64,000 nucleotides of DNA, taken from positions 1-64,000 of the forward strand of contig MCFE01000060.1 in NCBI GenBank assembly GCA_002104905.1. Direction: 5' to 3'. The notes under the pieces were generated by a model. The model was not told the DNA's origin. It was given only the letters and a program-made list of their open reading frames with translations, and did no database searches. This DNA comes from Basidiobolus meristosporus CBS 931.73. Its lineage: Eukaryota; Basidiobolomycota; Basidiobolomycetes; Basidiobolales; Basidiobolaceae. Below, piece by piece: positions 24,429 through 35,787 of this stretch. The position numbers were made by a program, and so were the translations under genes. Numbering within the stretch: the first letter of the stretch is position 1; every line of letters begins with the position of its first letter.

Positions 24429-25549
24429 ATGAATGACCCCTTTGACTTCGCCTTCAATCCATACTACTTCCATGAGTCCTCAGATGACAACAAGCTTGAT
24501 ACATCAGACTTTCAAACCACACAGCTACCCATAGACCCCTTCATCAAAAGAGAAAGCGGGAATTTATCTTTTGACTCCGCCACACCGCCCACACCTTCGC
24601 CCTCCGCTGCCTCCGCGTCGAACGAGCCGTTCTGGCAGCTGGATGGAAGTTCCCCAGAGAAAGCCACCGAGTTCACGAAGCGAAGGAACTGGCAGACCCG
24701 AGTAATCAACGAGCTCAAAGATTTGTATCTGGTACTCTCTCCCACCTGCGGACTGATTTATTGCTCACCATCCTCCCAAGAAACCCTCGGCTACAAACCT
24801 GAAGAGTTGACCGGAAGGAATGTCCTGGATCTCATTCATGTGGATGATAGCGACAATTTCACGAGGATGATCAGCCTCTCGTCGAAAGACAAGAGGTTTC
24901 AATTGTACTGCCGGCTCCGCAAGAAGGACGATCGGTTCGTCATGTTCGAGATAAAGGGGCATCCGCGGTACAACCCAGGCGATTTCCATCCGACTTGCTA
25001 CTTTTGCATTGCCCGACCGTATTTCTCCAAGGCCAATGCCATGCTGGACTCCTTTTTGCAACTGAAGATTGAGAACGAGCTGTTGCAGAAACGGCTGAGG
25101 GAGTTCGGAGGCTCCTCCCAACGGCCAGCTTCCTCGGACGGTTGCAGTGGCATTCCTCAAACGGATGGAGAAAAATCGCCTCCCAACACTGGTAGAAGTT
25201 CGATCGATCTACGTGGGGGGAAGAGTGAGACGGTTGATGGAGACATTGTCGAAAGTCCCCCAGGATATTCCAGTGGCTACACGCCAAAGAGAAAGGCATG
25301 TGCTCCTCTGGCTGGCTGATGATTCTTGAACCCTTTGACTAATAGGATTCTCTAGAAAAAGCGTGCACCAGATTCCGAGCGTATCTGCACCGAATGCGGG
25401 ACAACAGAGGCTCCCGAATGGAGAAAAGGGCCCAATGGGCCCAAAACGTAAGAACATAATTTATCGTACTATTGAGTCCTCTATTATCACTAACACGTTG
25501 TAGCCTATGCAATGCCTGTGGACTCCGGTGGGCAAAGAAGGCTAAATGA
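24429..25549 (+). CDS. White-collar-2-like PAS/GATA transcription factor
   Basis: This is a nuclear partner of the blue-light receptor White Collar-1. It consists of an acidic, Pro/Ser-rich N-terminus, a PAS domain (about 90-200; [57 protein letters not shown]), a leucine-rich helix (about 206-225) and one C-terminal GATA zinc finger. The finger has spacing C-x2-C-x18-C-x2-C (CTEC...CNAC), the x18 type found in fungal photoresponse factors. Exons read 24429..25295, 25356..25447 and 25504..25549, giving 334 aa. The first intron is GC-AG (AAAG|GCATGT): a GT donor two bases further on would create an in-frame stop. The protein ends shortly after the finger (WAKKAK). Fungi of this grade often have several WC-2 paralogs. 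Confidence 0.9.
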
Positions 25550-28392
25550 TCACCAGCCATTGATGGGAGTCCATTTACCGTCCACCAATCCATGCACTTT
25601 CCACTTATATATTCCTCCCTCTCTTCCCTTTGACAAATACACATTGTTCCGTTCGTCCTCATGATTTGTATTGTATTCCATAGAGTGTTCGAGTGATATA
25701 TTCCCCTCACCCTCACCCTCCCCCTTAACCTACTCTTGTAATTCTAATAAATAATGTATGCTGACCATTCCTGAGTATGAATGGCCCTGTTCAAACCAGA
25801 TTCGAGTATTTCAATGTGGTATGTACAGCTGGCTAACTATGGTAAGTATCAAACCGGATTAACACAAAACCGTACTGGCGACAACGCGTTTGGCCTGATT
25901 ATGGAAACCCTGTTCCATCGATATGCGGCCTTGATGGATGCTTACCTTATCCCGTCCCTCCCAATTGGACACCCAAATTCTAAGGTCGATTAAATCAATC
26001 GCTGATCTGTACCTATTTCCCGATACAGGGCTTACATAATGATGCCGATGGAATTATGCTTTTAATAATACCATACAAGACCGTACTCCCTTCAAAGCGT
26101 CAGTGGATTGTGGTCCGTTTCGTGGGATTCCAATGATGTACGCTGCAGAGACTACTCTCCTGAAAACAATCGCCTTCCCCCTCAACCATGCTGGATGACT
26201 TCATCGGACAGTACGATGTAGAGGACTTGTATACGATCTAAACCCAATAGGTGAGGTAGGAATCACTCCGTCCTTATATCCCAAGAGGTTAGATCGATCG
26301 AGCCAGCCATCGGCGAGTGAATCGGCTTGCAGTCAGAAGAAGAGTGCCGCCACCACCACCCTACCCGATACCCTTCGCACCAACTCGAGAATCCATGGGT
26401 TTTCTTGATGACTCGAGGTCCTCCTTATGGATTCTGGGATGAAATCATCCAAATCATCGCCATTCCTGGAAAATTGATTCGATGGATTCCATCATTGCCC
26501 TCGAACCGTGTCCTTTCCAGTTCCCCAACCTGGCATCATCACGATGGCCGGTGGTGGTATCCCGTATTTCGCATCTCTAATAGAGCAGCCGAAATCAGGC
26601 AGGGGTATGCCTTGGTTGCGAATCGGTGCCGTGAAGGGTGCTGTTGTTGCGTACTTAACAACCACAACCACAACCGCAACAGAAACAGAAACAGCAACCA
26701 CAATAATAGTTACAATAATAATAATAATAATAAGAATAATAATAATAACCATATTGCAAATAAGCTGCGTGATGCAAAAGGATGCTAGAAAGCCCATCCG
26801 CCCTGAAAATGGCAATACGATGGCCTATCTTATCTCCAGATGACCTCCCTTCGCTGATAATTCCTCCAAAAGCCAAAAGCCAAAAGCGAGGTCGAAGCAT
26901 AAATCATGGTCCTACCCGTCAGAGAGCAAGGTATTCTAATGCCTCAGTCTGTGCTACACCAGACCCGCTTACACGTAAGCGGTACTCAATTAGATTGATC
27001 CGTGTCGGGCATCGTGAAATTTAGCGTATCATGGGCTCGAGGCTGACCTGCGTCAAGTTAAAATTGGGGGTGTGGATGGTCAGGCTGGCATCGGTGAGCG
27101 ATTATTAATAGCCACCAATATACAAGAATGGGCCATCGGAGGTGATCGAAATGCCTCTCCGATCTTATTATCGGTTCCCCATTCAAATTGTATATCTGCC
27201 CGATCGATTGGGAAGAAGCTCTGGAAATCACTCGGCTCGCCCTAGTATATTAAAGTCTTAGTATTGGTGCAATCCATCGATCAGCTTGAATATGTCGTAT
27301 TACACGAATAAATGTGCGGATGCGGATGCGGCCTCACGAATCCATTGAATACTCTAACATGAGGATCTCAGAGTAAGACTGCAGGTGAGATTGGTCGCTT
27401 GCGACGGCCACAGGTAGCAGATTGCCCGCTAATGACCGCAGGGAGGAGCAGAATGAAGCGTTAGACCCAAAACCTCGACATTGCGTTGACATGCTCCATC
27501 TGGGTACAACTCGGCACGCAGAGGAGTCATGGTAAGAGCGTACAAGCCCCCAATGCGGAATCCCAGACATCACCATACTTGGGCAAGTCAGTGCATTTCA
27601 ATAGGCAAGTATGTCTCAAATTTCAAACCCATCATCGATCGGCAGATGTGGTTCTCATCTACGACACCCGGGCAGAATAATCAGCCCACTTCCGCAGGAA
27701 TCCACGACAATTCATTCCCCCATCAGCGACTGTACAAATAATCAGGGGATTATTCGAGCGGAAGTGACTGGATTCAATGGCATTATACGACTCACTCCTG
27801 CTGTGATTGGTAGGGGGCTGCCTACCATACCAGTTCCTCTAAACTTGGCGCAAATGCTTGTGATACTTCTCGCTGGTGGTAGATGTGAATCATATCCATG
27901 ATTCCCGGGATGATGTATGAGATCTCTTTCTGGTACAAGGTCGTCATATTAGAAAGAGAAATCCCTTCCCGATTCGGATCCGCCAATGCATCAGTGTTTA
28001 AGAGCATCACGCCAATGAATGCGTGCTGTTTACTAACAATCTCGTCAGGGGGTGAGGGCTCATTCCATAAGCGGCCCTCGCTCGCTCACTCGGGGCCGCC
28101 GCATCAATTATCGGAATGACCCAAAGCACGGGGATTTCCATGACGGCAGTAGCACAATCCCATGTCATTTACGACATCACCCACCTATGATTACTTAAGC
28201 AACGAGGCACCACCCAGGTTCTCCCTCGAGGGAGTCCATTGGTCAACTAGCGGTCTCCGTGCACATCCCACACAGATTACTAAATCCCAGCCGTATTTTA
28301 TGGGTTTTACTAGGTTGCTACTTTACATAACCAGATTACTATATTTATCGCCCCCTTCGATGGAAATTGGCTTGAGCTGGTCCCTAAAAAGA
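25550..28392. other. Long (2.8 kb) intergenic interval
   Basis: I find no coding region here. Open frames at 26327-26843 cross a simple repeat and those at 27334-27901 lack codon structure. In a gene island with spacers of a few hundred bases this is the largest gap. It may hold extended regulatory DNA or a non-coding transcript, but nothing in the sequence proves that. Confidence 0.4.
26657..26752 (+). repeat. Compound microsatellite (ACAACC)n / (AACAG)n / (AAT)n
   Basis: A run of Asn/Thr-coding-like triplets contains about three ACAACC units, then AACAGAAACAG units, then an imperfect (AAT)n tract of about 15 units with interruptions. It lies in the gap and is not translated by any supported gene. 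Confidence 0.85.
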
Positions 28393-28400
28393 TATATAAA
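28393..28400 (+). promoter_or_regulatory. TATA box of the C2H2 factor gene
   Basis: TATATAAA lies 173 bp upstream of the ATG at 28573. It lies inside the upstream extension of the open frame (28162 onward), so transcription probably starts after it. That argues for the downstream ATG. Confidence 0.5.
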
Positions 28401-28572
28401 GCCAGCAGATCACAGACGAACCACCGTATTCCTTACCATTGGATTTCAGTTGGCCTTATACTCAAGCCATTCCTTACTATATTCGTGTACTCCACCTCCA
28501 TCGCACTCTGACTCTGTCTCGTTGCACTTTGTCCCTGTCGCATACTCTTGCTCCTCTCCGACCGTAGTTCCC

Positions 28573-29521
28573 ATGGATATTTTGGAGTTAATTCATTTGG
28601 ATGATGCGGAACACTCCGAGAAGCCTTTCCGGTGCACCTGGCCCAATTGTATCAAGGGATTCTCTCGACGCTCTGACCTTTCCAGACATCGTAGAATCCA
28701 CACCAACGACAGGCCGTTTGTTTGCCTGGCCTTTGGATGCAACAAAAGCTTCATCCAGGTATGCTAGGGATCCTCAACTCAGTTGGGTCGCATTGTTCGC
28801 TAACCTCTTCGATCTTTCTAGCGTTCCGCGTTGACTGTTCATCAGAGAACCCATTCAGGCGAGCGGCCCCACGCCTGCGAATACGACGGGTGTAACAAGA
28901 CTTTCAGCGATAGTAGTTCGTTGGCCAGACACCGTCGTATCCACACCGGCAACCGGCCTTATAAATGCAAATACGAGGAATGCGGAAAGAGGTGGGTGGA
29001 GTGTGGGCGATCCCTAACGAAAATCAGTTGGTCTAACCACCGAAACCTTGTTCCCCCTTAGCTTTTGCAGGAAATCAGTCCTTACCAAGCACCTGAAGGA
29101 TGCACATCGTTTACACCGCAAAATTCCGACCCAACGTGGTGAGCTCAACTATGGAGGCAGAGCCAACATCCACTCTAGCGGCAATAGCAGTAGCAGTGGT
29201 GGTAGCATTGATTGCCAATTACGTGACCGAATCTCTCCTGCAGGCTATCCTCAATTTAGCCCTCCTTCGTATTACATTCAGAGCACCGTCTCGTCTCAGT
29301 CTACGCCTACGCACACCCCTACTCATACAAACCCGCACAGCCCTACCAACTCCGCGTTCTCTTCGCCTGTAACATACTCATACCCTCTCCACCCCAACGG
29401 CGAAGTCCAGTCCACCCCTTCCTTGGTACCTCCCAAACTTCCCTCCCCACAGGAATTCCTTAATCCCGAGTTTCACAGCCGGGATTTTCGTCCCCTAGCG
29501 GTTCTACCACCATGCTCATAA
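28573..29521 (+). CDS. Four-finger C2H2 zinc-finger transcription factor
   Basis: Exons read 28573..28758, 28822..28991 and 29062..29521, giving 271 aa. Four tandem C2H2 fingers start near residue 20. Each has a C-x4-C-x12-H-x3-H type layout, and finger 4 is interrupted by the second intron (CKYEEC / [16 protein letters not shown]). Linkers such as HTNDRPF, HSGERPH and HTGNRPY are the usual TGEKP type. The C-terminal 150 residues are Ser/Pro/Thr/Tyr-rich, probably an activation region. A longer open frame from 28162 is rejected because a TATA box lies inside it. Domain order resembles small sequence-specific fungal regulators. I cannot name the target. Confidence 0.87.
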
Positions 29522-31399
29522 ACTAGTCACCCCTCTACCTCCTCCGTCATAGCACATTCCTTCGCACCACAGTCAGTCGTGGGGCCATATCATGGTCTCC
29601 TTTATGTACTATACACATGTATATTGTGCCTTCTAGCTCATCCTCTTCCTCTCCTTTCCACCGGCACCACCCACCCAAACAAAACTTCCCTAATTGCACT
29701 AGACTCTGATAAAAGCTGACCGATGTATTCGCGCATTTTGAAATCAGTTCCCTTCCCCCATCTGACCAACTGGATAAACCTCGCTGCCCGCACACCCCAA
29801 CATCCCTGGAACCCCCCCCCCCACGAACCCGGACCTCAAGGCTTCGGATCTGGAATCTTCCTGTTGAAAAGGCCAGGCGCGGAATGGTAGGAAGGGATGG
29901 ACTCGGTTCGGTATGGTGTGATTTGACATGGAATCGGTGGCTTCCCGCGATGATAGTGAGGCAGGGAAATCCAATACCCGTCCCCCTCCAGAGGACCAGG
30001 GAGACCGTTGAAAACCCAACTGCCTTCGGCCTAATGCCACCCCGCTGAGGAACGAACCGGGCCGGCCAGCCCCAGTCGTGCCACCTCCCCTGGCATACAT
30101 TTCGGTAGACCCGTTGGGATTGTCCGCCACAGGTCACTCCGATCAACCACCAGACTGTTAAGTTGGGACCGGGCCATCCAGTTAACTAGCAAGTTCCCAG
30201 TCCCAATCTGGATGAAACTCGTGGTGGACGTTCAAGGTCCCGTCACGAGATAGGCCTCCGGTGGTAGGCAGCTAGTGGATGGTGGTGGTGGTGGAGAAGG
30301 GCGAATAGGCTTGTGTCTGGTGGCCCGAGTGGAGATTCCCCTCATATGGCAAGTGGTGGGTGGGGTCAGTGATGCGGCCCCACCAAATAACCAGTACATG
30401 TGGATCTGGACCTGGTCCTGTACCTGATGATGGTTGAGCCTGCTAAGGTTAGATGGATGTGGGACTGCCTTACCAAGAAACCATGCGAGCCCAATAGTCC
30501 TGGTATCTGACGGGTACAAGTCCAATCCCTCCCATTTATGGGTTAGTAGATGCACACCTGTGTGCTGGGTGAGATTGTCATTTGTGGTGAGCCAGCGGGT
30601 AACCTGTGCTGGTGGTCAAAGAATTCATGCAGTCATCTGGTGGACAGATGAGTGGCACCAGAGGTATGCTGGTGAATTTTTATACTGATTCTTGCATCTT
30701 CACACATGAAACATATGCAATTGTTTAGTGTTGATTTCTGTGATCCTTCATTTGTTTGCCACTGATAACATCCCCACCTAATGGTCCATCATTTGGGATT
30801 TTTTTGGAAGATTCTCCATATGGTGGAACCACCAGAGGTTGTCACCAGCATTGGGATGTCCCCCAATCAAAACCAGTAGAATACTTAATATCCTCTTGCC
30901 TATACTAAATCGCTGCCAGAAAAGTCATCCCACCCCTTCCATCAGTGTCCCTACCTAGCAGCTCTAGTATTGCCCACCTCCACTGCTCTCAACCCCATAT
31001 GAATACCAGGTATTTTGGATGGGGAAATCTTCAAGTCTGGAATGCAATGCATATGGCTTCACTATTGATGATATACTGCTGGGAACTTTTCACTCAGGAC
31101 AGTATAATCCCCATAGTGGGCCATTCACCTTGGAGGAAACAAGCCACCTTGTACAAAAAAGACTTTGGTCTGAGGAGAGGCTCAGCAATACATAGTCCAT
31201 ATACATACTTATACCTAAATACCCACCTTAGCCCAGTGAGCTGAATCATCACTAATGAACTTGACTATTTTCTGGCCAGACTTATTGTTTGCATTGAGGA
31301 GGAATGAAGCTCTGCATAGCTGGAACTGAATAGAGCTGCCCCAGGCTGCTCAGTAGTCCACAAGATCAGTGCTGGCATACTGTGAAGGTGAACCTATGT
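29522..31399. other. Boundary zone between gene island and transposon nest
   Basis: 29.6-30.7 kb is GC-rich with long runs of C and G/T-rich strands. Its open frames (29547-30146 and others) overlap in several frames without domains, so I regard them as chance. From about 30.7 kb the sequence becomes AT-rich and CpG-poor, like the transposons to the right. No gene is supported. Confidence 0.4.
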
Positions 31400-31660
31400 T
31401 TCCACATGTATTCAGCTGGTTGGACTTAAGCCAACAAAATGCAATGTTCCCTCACCAAACCTGTTTTTGTGTAGTTACATTTGGCTTCCTTGAGCTTTAA
31501 GTATATGCAGCACATGTTAGCTTTCTTATGGTGGCACAAAGAACCACTGAGTGTACCTCCATGTTCACAACCTTGGTAGTGATTCACATTTTAGTAAGTG
31601 TCAAACAGGGTCACCTGGTGTCTCTTCTAATGTTTTTAGGGTATTGGGTGCTACAATAAG

Positions 31661-31672
31661 ATCATCCACATA
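31661..31672 (-). other. Reverse-transcriptase YVDD active site (copia relic)
   Basis: The minus strand reads ALYVDDLIVAP across this site. A second RT landmark (AMTVELQAL...TWE) is at about 31900-31945. This fixes the orientation and class of the relic. Confidence 0.75.
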
Positions 31673-32565
31673 TAGAGCCAATAGAACTGGACTTGCTCTA
31701 TCTGGCTCAGAGTATATTTTACAGCTGGCAGTACTCCTTTAACATCAAAGATTCCAAATAAGAATCTCTCTTGCAATTCCAGGCTCTTGGTGATTGCTTG
31801 AGTTCATATAGTGACATTTCAAGCTTGCAAACCAAATGGAGGTTATCATGGTCAGCAGACCCATCAGGTCAGTCCATAAACATATCCTCATCAAGTTCTC
31901 CCAAGTTGGATTTTCCACTAGGGCCTGAAGCTCCACAGTCATTGCAGATCTCCAAAACTATGTCTAAGAGCTAATTAGGGCCTCTTTTAAAGTGCAAGGC
32001 ACATCAATATGGACTGAATAGGCATTGGCTAAGTTTGTACCCTCAGTGATATAGTAATTTGGGCTATATCTGGTCCAGTTAGATCTCCTGGTTAATAATG
32101 CTGGAATGCTTACATCTGGGATATTCCTGGGCACTGATTAAGGCTGAACTATGGTTGAATGGTCCTCTGCAGTGAAAAAGGTGTCATTGTTTTGCTCTGA
32201 TTTGATCTTCACTATAGGTTGCCTTGAGATTAGATATTTGTCATCATCTAATGTCATTTTTTGTAATAATCTTGAATTTTCATCAGGCATCAATTCCCTG
32301 AACTTGATCAGCTTCTTTGAGTTGGTATTGTAGAGTCTGTGTGCCTTACTCTCATTGCAGTAGCCCAAGATATTCATTTTACACTATTTAGCTCAATTTT
32401 GGACTGATTTCCTGCCAGTTTCTTGCCATATATTGTACACCCAGATATAATTAGATGTCCTGGATTTAGTCTGTATCCATACCATGCTTCAAGTGTAGTG
32501 AAAGCACAAAGTATTCTACCGTAACTCCTATTTTTAAGGTATACAGCTCTAGCAACTGATTCCAC

Positions 32566-32889
32566 CTAAGAATCATAGAATAATGTTTGATCATGGATCA
32601 TAGATCTTGCCATATCAATTGTTGATCTGCTTACACGTTCTGCTACTCCATTATGCTGTGGGGAGTAGGGTACAGTAGTCTCTTGCATTATACCATGAAT
32701 TTTGCACAAGTGGATGAAGAGTTTTGAGGGACATTGTCCAACATTGTGAGAGCATTTTTTCTTGATCTTTTCACCTGCTTCTCTCTCCACCATGGCTGTA
32801 AACTCCCTGTATTTAGACAGAGAGTCTTCCTTTGTCTCCATGAAGTAAACCCACATGTATCTTGTATAATCATCAATAAAATTGATCAA
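32566..32889 (-). pseudogene. copia integrase core fragment
   Basis: This 107-aa piece starts INFIDDYTRYMWVYF (first catalytic Asp) and ends TVPYSPQHNGVAER (catalytic Glu). Between them the expected RSDNGGEF-like segment is degraded to CSHNVGQC, so the second Asp is missing. It is flanked by stops in frame. It therefore looks inactive. Confidence 0.8.
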
Positions 32890-33132
32890 CTACTTCATCC
32901 CACCTAAGGATAGGTTTTGCATAAGTCCAGACACACCTGAGTGAATTAGATCTAGTTTTTTTGCAGCATTGATTAATCCTGAGCTCTTGAACAGTTTCCT
33001 GGCTTATTTCCCATATATGCTGGCTTCACAGTGCCTCAAACTAGCTGAGGGATCAATTTTTACTCCACAAAATAGCTGATCTTTGATCTTTTTGCGCAAG
33101 TAATCAAAATTGATGTGTCCAAATTTCCGGTA

Positions 33133-33453
33133 TTAAAGCATTGGTGCTTTTTCATCCAAGTTACTTATGTTGGCTTCCAGATATGATGGAATATAAGTTA
33201 AAATATGCTGATTCTGATTTCTGATGCCCAAAGCAATACAGGCACCATTTTGATCAGTTATCCTGCATCCAGGATTGTTAAAGCTGGAATGGAGTCCTTC
33301 AGTAGTGGCCTTGCTTACAGATAGTAGGTTCTTGGCTATTTCTGCAGCATTGAGTACTACTTTAAACATCAGTCTATGGCTTCCTTGACTGCTTTTAAGG
33401 TTTACTTGGACAGTTCCTCTTCCTACTGAATCAAGTATTCCATTGTCACCCAT
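33133..33453 (-). pseudogene. copia protease-to-integrase linker fragment
   Basis: The pattern IxDSGAS at about 33.53 kb, then MGDNGILDSVGRGTV and VLNAAEIAKNLLSVSK in this open piece, is the segment between protease and zinc-binding integrase domain in copia Pol. A CxxC-like zinc knuckle remnant (CKYYKRKGNTSNKC) lies near 33.68-33.72 kb. Confidence 0.65.
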
Positions 33454-33787
33454 GAAAATGTTTGTGATTGAAATTTTATGATATCAGGTGAAGAGTTTTT
33501 TTGGTGAAAAGTATTAAGATGCTCCAGAGTCAATAAACTGCATCTCAAAGTCCTTATTTGTAGTAGTATTTAGTGCAGATACAAATAGTCTACAGTCAGT
33601 TGTTGCAGCACTTATAAATTCAGGCTTTTTCTGCTGATTATTTCTCAATTTGAGGCATTTGTTGGATGTGTTTCCTTTCCTTTTGTAGTATTTGCAAAAC
33701 CATTTACTATTGCCTTTGAAGGGTCTTGGGTAACTCCTTTGTAGGTGATCATTACCTATTAAAGGATTTTCTTTTCCTTCTTATTGG

Positions 33788-34760
33788 CACTGTAATGGGT
33801 TCACAGTGACACCCACCAACAGATGTACCCATTCCCGTATTATCTACTTCCCTATATTTCTACTATCCTTATTTTAGTTTATCCCATTTGTCTTATCTCA
33901 TCAGTACCATGCTATAAGCTGGCTAACTATGATGCCTGCCTATTTATTGCATAAGTTATACCTCACTTTATGTAGGATTACTAGATGTAAGTGCTTCTAT
34001 ATTAGGCAAGTACCTGGACCAGGACCCATGACACATCATCAAGTTGTGTTACCAACCCTAACATTTTCACTCCATATATGATATCCCTATCTAACACAGG
34101 TTTTGGAATACTGATCCTTGAGTGGCTGGATGTGCTGTTCCTCTTAGAACCTACCAGCATCTACATATAACATACTTAGCTCATTCTGATGTCATTAAGA
34201 TTTCCATTGATCTGTGGAACCTGCTGAAACACTGTGATTAGTAATCACTTGGCCAGTGAGAAAAATATATAATGGAGGCAATCCCTCAATAATAAGTCAT
34301 CATCCCTTTTATCTACATATCAACTTGTTGGCTAGTCTGACCACTGCTCCCTGCTGCTGCCTGAACTTCCAATCCCAGACCACAGGAAACTCCCAGGAGA
34401 CTGTGCAGATAACCAACTGACCTTAGAGGCACTACTTGTGAGGAGTACACAGAGTAGTTATCCTTGCTAATGTTTGATTCTTTTCCAAGTTTGTTCTTAT
34501 ACAGGCAAAGATACTTTTCTGTCTTTGTAACTATTGACCACAGTTGCATTCTTCTCAAGTACCAGCTGGTGGAGTTTACAGTGGGTTTGACTTTTGATGT
34601 TTTAGTACATTGTCATCTCAAAGTATGCTGTACCTTGCACATACTTTTGTTAAAATGCCAACTAAGTTGGGGATTGTAGCTCAATAGCATTGCCTTGACA
34701 AACTTATGGCTTTATTCTCCTTCACTAAGAGTAGAGACAAAACCCAAGTATTCTTAGCAG
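33788..34760. other. Foreign insertion inside the copia relic
   Basis: gag (34768 onward) and zinc-knuckle/protease pieces (up to 33.79 kb) are separated by about 970 bp that has no copia character. The left edge begins TGTAATGGGTTCAC and carries the palindrome GGGT...ACCC, which suggests an LTR of another family, but I could not locate its right end or a target duplication. Confidence 0.4.
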
Positions 34761-34767
34761 GCTTTTG

Positions 34768-35124
34768 CTAAAGATTATTGCACCCAGTGAACACCCTATA
34801 CACAAAACACTTGAGAAGTGTTGGATGTATCTCTCCCTTGTACATATACAGTACCCCAGTGCTTGCTTTACTAATTTCTTTATATAGCAGCCTTCTGTAG
34901 GCATAGCTCAATGTCAAATTTTCTGTTCTGGACTCTAGGGCTGATAAATGGCCCAGAAATCTGTTTGTTAGGCTGTTCAGGATGGCAACTACCACATCCT
35001 CATCAGTAGTTGGTACACCCACAGACTTCATTACAGCTAGCAGCAGGGTAATTGTGTTGATAAAATCTTTAAACTCTTCTCCAGGCTGCATCTCTGAAGT
35101 AGAAAATATCTGTCTAAAATACAT
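34768..35124 (-). pseudogene. copia Gag fragment
   Basis: Residues such as EEFKDFINTITLLLAVMKSVG and DEDVVVAILNSL match the UBN2-like Gag of Ty1/copia. The upstream pieces at 35129-35335 and 35366-35569 hold its N-terminal part (LDGSNY just after the 35366 piece). A stop codon separates each piece. Confidence 0.7.
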
Positions 35125-35441
35125 TCTTTTAGCAGCTAGACATGACTGATATGTGTTTTCTAATGCCTTCTAGGCATTTGTTGTCATCTTTGACATCAAG
35201 GCATATGCAGGTAAAAGTACTTTGCTCTTTCTTCTGGTACCTCACAGCTTCCTCTCCCATGCTCTTAAGAGAGCATTCTTTTCCCATGAAAACATCCCAA
35301 AGGCCTCTTTCTTGTAGCAGCATCTTCATCTTCACCTTTCACACTTGGTAATTAGATCCATCTAACTATTCAACAGAGAGAAAAATTCCAGTATTAGAAG
35401 CAGCAGGCATTGCAGAGAGTGACAGCTCAGGGCTCATAACC

Positions 35442-35787
35442 TGTTCTAAGAGTCCTGGAGATATTGGAAATAATACAGAGAATAAGTAGATGATGTGATT
35501 TTCACTCAATGATTCATTGAATTGAAAGTGGTACTTATACTTTGCATGAAAATGCCATTCTGAATGCATAAAATATGTTTTAGAAGGTCCCAGAATATGC
35601 GTGCAAGGTTTAGGGCTTATTGGACAACTTTGGGTACTCTCATGTTATGGGCACATGAAATCTGGGTGAAAATATTCTATGTGAATCCCAACAAGGAATT
35701 TGGATCATTATCCTTGAGAATTTCTGGGTAATAATCTAGTGACTAGGTAGAGTAAATATTTAGGTGGAATTACAAACTTTTACAACA
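35442..35787 (-). repeat. 5' LTR of the copia relic
   Basis: This 346-bp LTR is bounded on the minus strand by TGTTG (35787) and AACA (35442). It is followed in that sense by GGTTATGAGCCC, the usual position of the primer-binding site. It matches the LTRs at 787-1135 and 53815-54162. Confidence 0.7.

Larger units (their letters stand above)
31400..35787 (-). mobile_element. Decayed Ty1/copia retrotransposon (no 3' LTR seen)
   Basis: Read on the minus strand from a 5' LTR (35442-35787), the order is gag, protease, integrase and reverse transcriptase, the copia order. gag is open in pieces 35366-35569, 35129-35335 and 34768-35124. A protease-type DSGAS lies around 33.5 kb, integrase pieces at 32566-32889 and 32374-32565, and the RT YVDD active site at 31661-31672. 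All frames are broken by stops. About 1 kb of unrelated DNA (33.79 to about 34.76 kb) interrupts the gag-protease part. I find no left LTR, so the element is truncated. Confidence 0.8.

Noticed and set aside
26327-26900. Asn/Ile/Tyr-rich ORFs on both strands
   Set aside because: They are translations of the AAT/ACAACC microsatellite.
28162-28572. Upstream extension of the C2H2 ORF (start at 28162)
   Set aside because: A TATA box at 28393 lies inside it, composition is not coding-like and the zinc fingers begin only after 28573.
29547-30146. 199-aa minus ORF and overlapping frames at 29.5-30.6 kb
   Set aside because: Several frames are open at once over GC-rich simple sequence, with no domain, signal or splice pattern.
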